Shown here: positions 8,297 to 16,982 of the stretch, piece after piece
Position numbering within the stretch: position 1 is the first letter of the stretch
How the letters are laid out: every line of letters starts with the position of its first letter
Assembly: GCA_024196135.1 (NCBI GenBank)
Contig: JAMQCK010000632.1
Span: forward strand, 1 to 18,752
Direction of reading: 5' to 3'
Source of the DNA: Pleurotus ostreatus/Saccharomyces cerevisiae fusant
Taxonomy: Eukaryota; Opisthokonta
Length of the DNA: 18,752 nt
Made by a program: the position numbers and the translations under genes
Notes under the pieces: generated by a model
Told to the model about the DNA's origin: nothing
Databases searched by the model: none
Seen by the model: only the letters and a program-made list of their open reading frames with translations

Positions 8297-10646
8297 CTAT
8301 CGCCTTCCTCGTCTCCTTTCTTTGGCCGGCGGTTCTGGAATTTCGACGGGTCGCTGACAAACCGGACAACGACCGGAGACGTCGATGAGCCAAGGGTCAA
8401 GGCAAGTTTGCTGGACACATCGTTAGTGAGGAAGAATGGAACGAGAATGAAGCACTCACATGGAACACATGCCCACAAGCCAGCAACCTCAGCGGCTGCG
8501 CGCCCTCACCCGCATCCTCGAGTCGTAGTCTCTCCAGCGCTTCTTGCGACGTCGCGGGATCTGCATGCATGATCGCATCCTCCGTCGCCGCTGGCCCGTC
8601 ACTCGTCGTCGTTGGCACACTCGTGCCACTTGTCGTCGCTGGCGGCGGCGCTTCAGCTGGCACCTGCGGTACCCCTCCCACCCGCCTCGGCTCCTCAAAA
8701 TCCATCAAACAAATCGCACACGCCGCCCGATTGCCCTCCAGCACGACGCTCGGGAAACCCTCTAGATCCCAGTGATCTTCCCACTTTAGCGACTTGCCAG
8801 TCTTGTTCGACCCTTCGCTCCCACTCGCATCCTTCTCCCCGTCGCCGCCTTTCTCGTTCATATCGCCGTCCTCGCCATCCTTCCCTTCCGAGTTACGCTT
8901 TCGCCGGAGGAACTTAAACCACTTGTGTCGCTTGGGCTGTTTGGGTTCCTTCGGCTTTGGCGGGTATTCGTAGTTGACCTCCGGCGCATTCGACGATTGC
9001 CCTTCGGTCTCTTCCTTCGCCTGCGCATCCTTCCCTTGCGCGTCATCCTCCGCCTTGGACTCTTTTTTCTGGGCTTCCTCTTCGGGAGGCGGCGGGATGT
9101 ACATGACCAGGGGTATGCAGTCGACTGCGTCTTTCGGCAGCTTTCCGATTGCCGGACGAAGGGGCGCGCCGGCTTGCATCGGGTGTCGACCGAGGCAGAT
9201 GAGGAAGATATTCCAGATCAACTGTAGATTCATCAGTGAACCGACCTGTGCAAGTCAAGTGAAGGGACTTACGAAGAGGACGGGCGCGATGATGAAGACG
9301 ACCATGCTGTGAAAGGAAGTAAGCGTTTGTCCATACAATGCAAGACAAATGGGGCGAGCAAGCAAGCCACAACATCCTGAACGAGAAAACAAGCGCACGC
9401 AAGCTCGCCCCGAAGCCAACTTGGACGTAACGATGCCATGCTTGAGATCGAACGTACCCAAGCGCAAGTACCTCCAACACCATGAGGTACATGATGCAGA
9501 GGATGCCGAAGATGAGCCACCAGATATGTGGCGCGTCATGTCGGCAGGTGTCGACCGAGGTGTATTCGAGGATGTGCGCGGTAAGGAACCAACTCAGGGT
9601 GAGGAGGGAGACGAGAGTGTTCATCCTTAAGCAAGCAAAGTCAGTAAAGCTAGTCCAAATAAGACGCAGACGCTACGAAGTAGCGACCCTAACGCGAACC
9701 GGCAAGTGGCGAAGGTATGGGAGGTGCGGGATGAACTCACCGAGCGAAAAGCCGAGTATTCGGCAGTGGCGGGGCCTCGGCAGAAGCAGAGGATTGAGAC
9801 GCGGAAGCCTGAGGAGGGTCTCGGATGCGCGTGTGCCGCGGCTCATGGGCCAGTGGCGGCTGGAAATTTGCGAGGGACATGTCAGGTCGACTTTCTTGAT
9901 CGGCACGAAGATGCCTATTAGACGAGGCCGTCAATGACAATCTTTACCTCAGAAGTTGAGACCACGCACTGTGCTTTATCCCGCGTCCATCCCCAGTAGT
10001 GCATCCCACACGCGAATACGACGCGCGCCGCCCACACCACCGCCCACGCTCCCAATGGCCGGTCGCAAGCCACCCACTCATTCGAATCCTTGTACGGGCT
10101 CGGGCTCTTCGTGTGCCCCGCGATAGCCAGCAGGATGATAACAACCGAGATCTAATCAATTTAACAGCTCTATAAGCGGACGGACACTGGTGCCACACAA
10201 TCCACACGCACCTGTACGAGGCCCCAGATTAGGCGCCAGTAAAGCCCAACGAGCGCGCGTCGCTCGCGCGAGCCGTCCCTGCCATAGCCAAAGAACTCGC
10301 GGGTACGCGTGTATAGAGAGCGATCATGGCGGAAGGGGGTGATCGATGGGCGGGGCGGCCTTGCTGCCGGTCCTGCGTTCCCCTGCGCCACAGCTGGCGG
10401 CGAGGAGGGAGGGGAATCATGCACCCTCTCAGGCCGCGTGAGGGCTTGTTGTGGTATTGAAAGGGCCGAAATATCCTCGTTCGAGGCGCGGCGAGGCGCA
10501 GGAGGCGAGGTAGTCGGCATCGGCGGCGTTATGTGCAATGCTATAGCTGTGCCGGCAGGCAGGAAGCTGACCGGTGACGCGTCCGCGGTCGACACGTCGT
10601 TCTCTGAGCGCACCCTGCGTACTGAGGACGCTCGGGAGGCCGACAT
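8297..10646 (-). CDS. Multi-span membrane RING-H2 protein, probable E3 ubiquitin ligase, 7 exons, 622 aa
   Basis: Exons (minus): 10646-10212, 10151-9970, 9914-9741, 9625-9458, 9306-9273, 9221-8460, 8410-8297. The ATG at 10646 has a good CACCACC context. Residues 1-125 are disordered, Ser/Pro-rich. Hydrophobic spans lie at about 130-157, 178-200, 265-286, 298-320 and 321-342. Next comes a long charged linker rich in Glu/Lys/Gly (about 375-485), then a C-terminal RING-H2: Cys499, Cys502, Cys580, His582, His585, Cys588, Cys600, Cys603, ending in a basic ERRRGRR. All eight zinc ligands are present in C3H2C3 order, so it should bind an E2 and ubiquitinate membrane or secretory-pathway substrates. 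The oddity is 77 residues between ligands 2 and 3, far more than usual. The 9307-9457 intron (151 nt) is longer than its neighbours. Substrate unknown. Confidence 0.88.
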
Positions 10647-11193
10647 GGTGGTGAGTGGCAAGCCCGCGGCTACGTCGTCGCTGGCGCAAGAGCGGGGCCG
10701 AATGAAATCCGCGCAGCACCCTCAGATCCTGGCTGGTGGCGCGAGGCCAAGACGCGTGAGCGCCTGTGAGTCGATGCCCGTCGTGGGGTTCGATGGGAAG
10801 CTTCCAGTGTTCGAATCCAATTCCAGCGCGAGCGTTGAGGAAAAGCAGAGATATTCGCCACCGAGGGGGTGAACAGAATGAGCTGACTGGGCCTATGTGC
10901 CAAGCTAGAGCGCGGAAATCGGCCCGCTCAGCCGGCCAGCACCAACGATCACGAGATGGACGCGTTGACGCGTTCCCGACGACATTCAACGCCTGCTGTG
11001 TCCTTACTGTGTTCATCCCGGCAGTATCATACAGCCCACTGACAAGTAGAACCTGAACCTGCCTGCCTGCTAGCAGTTCCATTGCGTGTGCGGTGGATGA
11101 GAGTAGATACAATACATATGCTTTCCTTGCGCGATGACCTGAAATCCTCCTGTTCCATGCACCAATGTTTTGTTGTCCAACACCGCGGGTCAA
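10647..11193. other. Intergenic: promoter of RING gene and 3' UTR of NFKBIL1-like gene
   Basis: Both flanking genes are on the minus strand, head to tail. No clear TATA box in the minus orientation is visible. Long open frames that cross here on either strand are overlaps of the RING gene's first exon and have no family features. A tRNA-like GTTCGAATCC at about 10808 lacks a pairing stem. Confidence 0.6.
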
Positions 11194-13288
11194 TCAACGT
11201 CCCTTCAACTCGCTCCATATCGGCGTCAATGCCTGCGCCACAGTGTTCGCAGCTACAGAGCCATCAGCACCTAAACTCCCTTCACAAGATCAAAGAATGC
11301 ACTCACCCACATCCAAACACTCCCTCTCCGTCTCATCCACCACCGCCCTCAACAGCCCCCTCGACCGCCACCGATCCGGATGGAACCTAAGGTGACTCTT
11401 CTGCACGAACGTCCGGAAGTCCTGCGACCGCATGCTCGGGCGGATCGCCGTGAAGAACGCCTCCACAGACGCCCAGTCAACATCCTCCACAGTGAAGCCA
11501 GAGGCGGGCGAGTGCAGCACCGGCCACGGCACGTCCTCAAAGGTCAGAGGCGAAGTCTCCGCCGTCCACTTCGTGAGGTCGAACTCGTCGGCGAGGGTGC
11601 GGTAGCGCTCGAGGGCGCGCGCGGTTGACCAGGGGCCGTAGGCGAAACGTCGCTGTCGGGCGCGGCGGGCAGCATCCTGTCGGCGGCGAGCCTCCTCCTG
11701 CCGCCTCAGCTCCTCTTCTTCCCTCTGCCGCCTCTCTTCCTCACGCCTAGCTTCTTCCTGCCTTCGCATCGCCTCTTCTTGTCTCCTCCGCGCCTGCTCC
11801 TGCCGCCTGCGCTCGGTTTCCTGCTGTGCTGCGGTGACCCGTATTCTTTCGGCCTCCACCTGCTCGCTCTGAGCGCGTTTTCGTGCCTGTTCTTCCCACA
11901 GCGGGCGGTCCTTCTCCAGCTCGGCCAGCTTTCGCCGCGACTCCTCGATTGCGGCCTGGCGCGCAGCTTCCTCGTCGTCCTGGTCGTCGGAGAGTAGCTC
12001 ATCCACCTCATCCTCGTCCTCTTCGTCCAGATCAGGTAGGTCATCATCGTGGTGCACACCATTTGTGGCACCAGCACCGTTGGTGAACCCATTCGTGAAG
12101 CCTACTGTATATCAGTATCAGCAAGAGACTGCCACAATGCTGCGTACCGTTCTCGTATCTCACATCCGGCGCCGCATCACCAAACGCGCCCCTCAAGAAC
12201 TCGGCATGCCTTTGCTGAGCCCGCGCCTTCGCCTCCGCCTGCAGCTTCGCCCGCTTCATCTTCTCCCGCATGGCGTGCTGCGACTGCACATTCCGCTTCC
12301 CCGCCAGCGGCGACGTCGTCCTTGCGCGCTTGCTCGGCTTCGTCCTCTCGTACGTTCTGTGTGCGCGGTCTCGTGTATCCTCCGCGCCGCCAGCGACCTC
12401 GGGTGACGTCTCCCGTGTATGCGCCTCCGAGTCCCCGCGCCCGCGCTTCGTCGCGTCGCTGGGGTGGTAGCTTGGAGGGACCCAGTCCTCCATGACATCG
12501 TCGTGGTCAGAGGCAGCGGCCTCGGGCAGATTCTCCTCGTCCTGTTGATACTTTGGCCGCTGCTGCGTCGTTTTCTGCCGCCGCAGCTTCTCCAGTCCAG
12601 GTCGTAGCCGCTTCGCATCGCGAGTTACAGACCGCGATCGCGCGCGCTTGGGAGGAGGCACAGGCTCCTCGTCCGCATCATCCTCCATGGGTGATGGTTC
12701 GGGCTCGCCAGCGCGGAAACGCTTGGAAGGTCGCGAATAGTCTTCTGTGAAGACGCGCTTCTTGCCAAAAAGCGCGTCGTCTTTCGTTTCGGTGGGGGAT
12801 TGAGGAGCAGGGGTGATGGTGGTGAGGGTGCCGTCCGGGTGAACAACGCATTCGTAGAAGGGATCGAGTTTATAGATCTCCCATTGTTCCTCGGTGCAGA
12901 GGACGCGTTCCCTATATGCAAGTCACGTCAGTCAACCTATCTCATACCAGATAACACTCCCCACGCACCCGCAAATCTCGATAACCCTCGGCCACTGCCC
13001 CTCATCCACCACACCCGGATCGCGCTTCGCCCTCGGCACAAACCGCCAGCTACTCTTCCCATTCGGACCCACCTCCACCACCACCCTCTTCGGTCGATTC
13101 AGCTCATCCTTCAGCGACAACTTCGACAAATCCGGCGGCGTCGCGAACGCCGTCCGTGGGTCGAAGCTCGCGAACAGCAGGCGCGACGCGGGGTGGCGGA
13201 GGAGGCGCTGCGGCTGGCGCGGGTCGAGCGCGCCGGGCGCTGTGCCGCTTATTGAGCGCGAGTACGGCGCTATGTTGCTGCCCTCCAT
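11194..13288 (-). CDS. Coiled-coil protein with NFKBIL1-like C-terminal HPDRW module, 4 exons, 645 aa
   Basis: Exons (minus): 13288-12969, 12911-12148, 12101-11307, 11252-11194. The start has a near-ideal CACCATGG context. Residues 1-150 form a region of unknown fold (LFASFDPRTAF, RVVVEVGPNGKSSWRFVP, CTEEQWEIYKLDPFYE). Residues about 150-360 are basic, disordered and NLS-like (PPPKRARSRS, TKPSKRARTTSP). An acidic patch (380-406) leads into a strongly charged Arg/Glu/Gln coiled coil (about 407-511). The C-terminus carries FEDVPWP (549-555), FHPDRW (601-606) and VAQALTPIW, the same order as DVPWP...HPDR...QAL in animal and plant NFKBIL1 (IkBL), an mRNA-processing-linked nuclear protein. The ankyrin repeats of animal NFKBIL1 are absent. 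A nuclear, RNA-processing role is inferred. HPD also recalls J-domains, but the J-domain helices are not evident. Intron 2 ends CAGTAG, giving two in-frame acceptors. Confidence 0.82.
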
Positions 13289-14240
13289 GGTGAGGGCACG
13301 TTCGGTGGTCGTGGTGGGGGACAATGCAAAGATGCCTCGTGTTGTGAACGGTGATCATTGATTGATGCCACGCGGTGGCGGGTCCGCGATGAGGTCACGT
13401 GCTACGTTCGTTTTCTGGCTGTATCCTATTCGCATACTTGGGACAATCTGTGCTTCTCAGAAAGCGTGTGTATGATTGGGCTATGAGTATCCATGTCGAT
13501 ATACCAGTTTTGTGACGCCAAACCGGGTCCCAATCTTTGTTTCCTTGAGCTTGAAGTCGAGCAGCTCTGCCCTCTTCTATCCGGATTCGAATATGTACTT
13601 TCTCAGTTTTGCGAATCATCTAGCGTTAAGACGGTCTTCTAATGAGGTCGAGATGTATAGATGTGATCAGCCATGCACTTACAGGCTTGAACTCGTATCC
13701 TGGATATCGACTGGCGTTCAAGTTTGCTCTCCTACTAGTAGTCATTTACCTGGCACGTTTCGCGATGAAAGGAAGCCATGGCCAGATAAACCTACGCTGG
13801 TGTGGACGAGCGACTACAGTCTATAGAATACTATACATGCAGGCGCCTTCAGCGTCCTTCCCCCCGCAATGCCCGGCCGTTTCATTGTGAGGCTGATGCG
13901 CCATCAGTGCGCAGCGCGCCCCCATGATGCCGAAAGGCAGGCGAAGTGCTGTGACGAGCGTCGTAACCCCGCTCGCTGTCGGTTGCTCTTCACCAGCATC
14001 CTCGCGCTCAGGTTCCTCAGGCGCTGCTGCCCCCCTCTGTCTTTACAGCACCCGACGCAGGGCGGGACCGGACTGGACGCTCGCCGAACCCCGTGTCACG
14101 GTCTGCCGACGCTGCCTCCGCAGTGGCGCTGCGTTTTACATAATCCGATTGCACTCTTTCTTTTCACCCGCGACGGTGAACAGACCCCGCATTCATCTTC
14201 CACGACGCTCCTTACTTCCTAGTCCTAGCACTTGTGGAAT
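13289..14240. other. Divergent intergenic region, shared promoter zone
   Basis: The NFKBIL1-like gene reads left and the mucin-like gene reads right. A GTCACGTG box lies at 13394-13401 near the left gene. On the right, a GCGTTTTACATAA stretch (about 14131-14143) and CT-rich sequence (14149-14225) look like core promoter. Open frames at 13476-13826, 13869-14222 and 13924-14286 overlap each other and show no known motif; I do not call them genes. Confidence 0.6.
13394..13401. promoter_or_regulatory. GTCACGTG E-box (Cbf1/bHLH-type site)
   Basis: The octamer GTCACGTG fits RTCACRTG, the Cbf1 site in yeasts, and includes the palindromic bHLH core CACGTG. It is 106 bp upstream of the NFKBIL1-like ATG, a normal promoter distance. 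Function in this fungus is inferred from the motif alone. Confidence 0.4.
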
Positions 14241-15934
14241 ATGGACTGTGAGCAGCCCCGCCCCCGCCCGCCTGGTGCCTTACTGATGTGGCGTTCCTAG
14301 CAGTATCCTCGATCTTTGGGTGAGTACATGACTTGCGAGATGACCGGGAAATGAACTCAAGGGGACAACAGCGGTGGGGACGCGACCGATACGTCGACCA
14401 CGGCTGCGCAGACGACCACCCGCGAGGCTACAACTACTCGCGAGGAAACGACTGAGACAACTCCGACGACGACGTCCACCACTAGCACCTCCACCACCCC
14501 CACCTCGACCTCCACGACTCCTACCACCACCTCCACCACCTCCTCTACTACCTCCTCTTCTTCCTCCACCACCTCAACGAGTACTACACCTACAAGTACT
14601 TCCTCAAGTACGACTTCGACCTCTTCTACGTCCTCGACCCAAGAGACTACGAGCAGTACTTCCCAGACGTCGACTTCGTCCACGACAAGCCTCGCTGTGA
14701 CAACAAACACCGATGGGGGCCAAGTCACCAGCACTGTCGTCGTGGGCGTGAGTCCGTCGATCACGAGCAGTGCCCCCAGCAGTACCTCCAGCAGCGATAG
14801 CTCGAAGGGGGACACAGGGTGCGTTCATCCACCCGATGTATCTTGCTAGCCTTACCAATATGCCTCACGCAGCTTTTGGAACAACAAGGGTGCAGTTGCT
14901 GGCACCTTCACCGCAGTTGCAGTCGTTGGCGCTGTGATCGTCGTCTACCTCCTCACCGCCTTCCTCCGCCGACGTCGCGCCAAGAAGTTCGACAAGGAGG
15001 TCGAAAAGGCCGCCGCTGAGGCCGCCATGGCTACCGCCCCGCGTTTCGACGACGATGACAACGATTACCCTACGTCGTCCTCCTACCCGCCCTCGAACCC
15101 GTACTCGGATCACTCGCACGGAACGTACAACCAGCCGCCAATGCCGACGGAGACCTACAACATGCAGGACTTCAATAACTACTACTCCAATGGCTACGAC
15201 AATCCGTACGCTGCCGCCGGTGTCGCTGGCGCGGGTGCGGCGGGTATGCCTGCTGCTGGGAATAGGCAATCCTCGTACAATGCTGGTGCTGCCGGAGGGT
15301 ACGAGTATGGCAGCACTGAAGGCGGGGCCCAATACGCCCAGCCCCAGGCGCAGCCATATGCAGCGTACGCGGGGCCGGACTATTATCAGAATCAGCCCGG
15401 CAGCGCGTCCGCTTATGCCGGCGGCTTCGACCAGCAGCCGCAACAGCCCGGCGGTTACGACCAAGCTTATGCGTACGGCGAGCCGTCGCACTCGCCAACG
15501 TATGAGGCTTATGGAGATGCTGGGTCTGCTGCTGCTCCTACGGCGCCCTCTGCCTCGTCTCACTCTGCGGGTGCCACGACCGCTGCCGCCGGTGCTGGTG
15601 CTGGTGCTGGTGCCGCTGCCGCGCCGCTCATGCGCGCCAAGTCGGGTGCGCGGAGTCTCTTGGATATGGACTCGGGGGCGCAGGATATGCGTCCGAACAA
15701 CGGCGAGAGCTACGCTGCTCACTACCAGCCAGGAGGTGAGTCCCCGATCTCGCTGCTGAGTTGACGAGGGTCGCTGACCTCTTTCCCTCAGCCGGCGACC
15801 GCACCTCGCGCGCGGGCGACAACGAGCTGCCGAACCCCTTCTCATCGAAGGTTCAATACGTCGATGACGATGACGAAAGCGACGACGACGACGACCAGCC
15901 GCAGCCAAAGGTGCTCAAGGTCGCTAACCAATAA
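14241..15934 (+). CDS. Mucin-like single-span membrane protein, Ser/Thr-rich ectodomain, 5 exons, 492 aa
   Basis: Exons: 14241-14247, 14301-14319, 14372-14818, 14873-15735, 15792-15934; all in frame. The start reads MDSVSSIFGGGDATDTSTTA with no signal peptide. Residues about 13-155 are almost wholly Ser/Thr with Pro, a heavily O-glycosylated stalk expected outside the cell. One span (about 164-189) follows, closed by RRRR (190-193), predicting an N-out, C-in type III protein. The cytoplasmic tail (190-492) is disordered: Asp patch, Tyr/Asn/Pro/Gln/Gly-rich stretch, an Ala/Gly run coded by GGTGCT repeats, then acidic DDDDESDDDDD before PKVLKVANQ. Architecture resembles fungal wall-stress or polarity sensors (Mid2/Wsc/Msb2/Axl2-like), but there is no WSC domain or other match, so a sensor role is inference. 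The 7-nt and 19-nt exons are the least certain part; in the unspliced frame a TGA just upstream of exon 3 (14352-14354) blocks an internal start. Confidence 0.75.
14470..14640 (+). repeat. Ser/Thr/Pro codon low-complexity tract
   Basis: Degenerate ACC/TCC/ACT/TCT/AGC triplets coding Thr, Ser and occasional Pro form the core of the mucin-like stalk. The bias leaves the opposite strand open, producing a Val/Glu-rich shadow frame. Tracts like this vary in length between strains by slippage. Confidence 0.7.
15591..15614 (+). repeat. GGTGCT hexanucleotide microsatellite (about 4 units)
   Basis: Three GGTGCT units plus GGTGCC code an alternating Gly-Ala run in the cytoplasmic tail of the mucin-like protein. 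In-frame length changes would be tolerated. Confidence 0.65.
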
Positions 15935-15935
15935 A
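15930..15935 (+). terminator. AATAAA overlapping the stop codon of the mucin-like gene
   Basis: The last codons CAA TAA and the following A spell AATAAA. It could act as a polyadenylation positioning signal, although fungal signals are degenerate and a second AATAAA at about 16573 is also possible. Confidence 0.3.
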
Positions 15936-16982
15936 GCCGTGAAGTCAAACAGTAGAATTGCTTGTGAGGTCGTGTTCCCGGTGATCACGCTCGTACCCTT
16001 CGTGCTCCCCCTGTACCATCCGTGATCGCATGCACCGTTACCTCTTGTGCTCACCGTGATTACCTCTCATACCTCCCCATCTCACACCTCCCATCCGGAC
16101 AAAGGGCGAACCGCCGGCGAGTCACCTCCCCGGTGGATTTGGCCCAAACGCATCTTGACTAGAGGACCGGACGAACCATCTACAAGCGCTGGTCTATACG
16201 ACAGCCTGTTCGGTCACCTACGTTCCCTTTTTCTTTATTTTTTACATATTGGACATTGCACGCATGCGATGCTTGTTCTTAATGGCTTGTCCAACCGCAT
16301 TCCTTTGTGAATAGACCTGTCGTTTCTGAGAGTTGTGCTGCGAAGGGACGAAGAAAAGGTTGGCCCTCATCAGTTCAGTGCCACTGCCATTGATAGTCTT
16401 GGGTGGCATGATTCTAAGCCAGCAAAGAGGAAAGGAAGGAGACATGCGCGGCCGCACAGATGCCTTCCGATCCTGCAGCTGTTCTTCGCGGCTACTATGG
16501 ATTCACTTCTGGCTCAGTGCTTAGTGAAGGCCATTCAGAAAAGAGCATTGCCCAGGGTCAGACGAGGCCCCAATAAATTCAGCAAATTACGGATCGGGGA
16601 GGCGTAGGTAGTGGGTGCGAGTAATCCAAGGCGGAGGAAGTTAGAGTAACAGAACCCATGCGTTAAATATGTACTCGAAGTGCGCGAAAGCTGGAGGATG
16701 CGAGAGATATGCAGGAGTCAGGGAGGTAGATGAGGGTCGGTCATGAGGTAGAGGATAATGAAGCCCTCGAGTCCATCCACATAAATCCCCGTCCACCAAT
16801 TGTTAGTCAAACCATCGAACCCACCACGAAAAGTTGAAGCGAAAGGCGAAGGCGAGGCCAAAGGAACGAGCGGCAGGCGAACGAAAGACGGGCGACATCG
16901 CGGCGCAACGAATATAGACAGGACAGAACCGACTACTTCCTTACAAACCGCATACCTACCAACACATCAGTCCAAACACACC
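15935..16982. other. Intergenic between convergent mucin-like and GPI-protein genes
   Basis: Both neighbours end here, so it holds two 3' UTRs in about 1.05 kb. No frame shows signal peptide, domain or splice-supported structure; the longest ones (for example 16242-16457 on the minus strand and 16335-16607 on the plus) look random. An AATAAA at about 16573 (plus) and AT-rich patches near 16225-16245 could mark polyadenylation. Nothing else is seen. Confidence 0.6.

Noticed and set aside
8397..9233. 278-codon minus frame taken as a complete gene
   Set aside because: It is RING-gene exon 6 read through its flanking introns. Its ATG lies in intron sequence and its end (after CGHVFH) misses the last four zinc ligands, which splice in from 8410-8297.
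10800..10830. tRNA T-loop-like GTTCGAATCC
   Set aside because: The flanking bases do not pair as a T stem and no matching acceptor, D or anticodon arms can be drawn.
10309..11193. Long overlapping frames on both strands around the RING gene start
   Set aside because: They overlap the Ser/Pro-rich first exon in other frames or run into the promoter without splice sites or domains.
12200..13255. Plus-strand open frames opposite the NFKBIL1-like gene
   Set aside because: They are antisense shadows. The minus strand has the start context, four frame-keeping exons and conserved motifs.
14357..14815. 152-codon Val/Glu-rich open frame on the minus strand
   Set aside because: It is the antisense shadow of the Ser/Thr codon tract of the mucin-like gene; ACC/TCC/ACG triplets read as GGT/GGA/CGT-type and valine/glutamate codons on the other strand.
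14865..15908. 347-codon minus-strand open frame, Arg/Val/Gly-rich
   Set aside because: It lies opposite the mucin-like transmembrane and tail exons, crosses that gene's intron, and has the Arg-rich composition of antisense GC-rich coding sequence. The plus strand has the TM segment, stop-transfer and matching splice sites.
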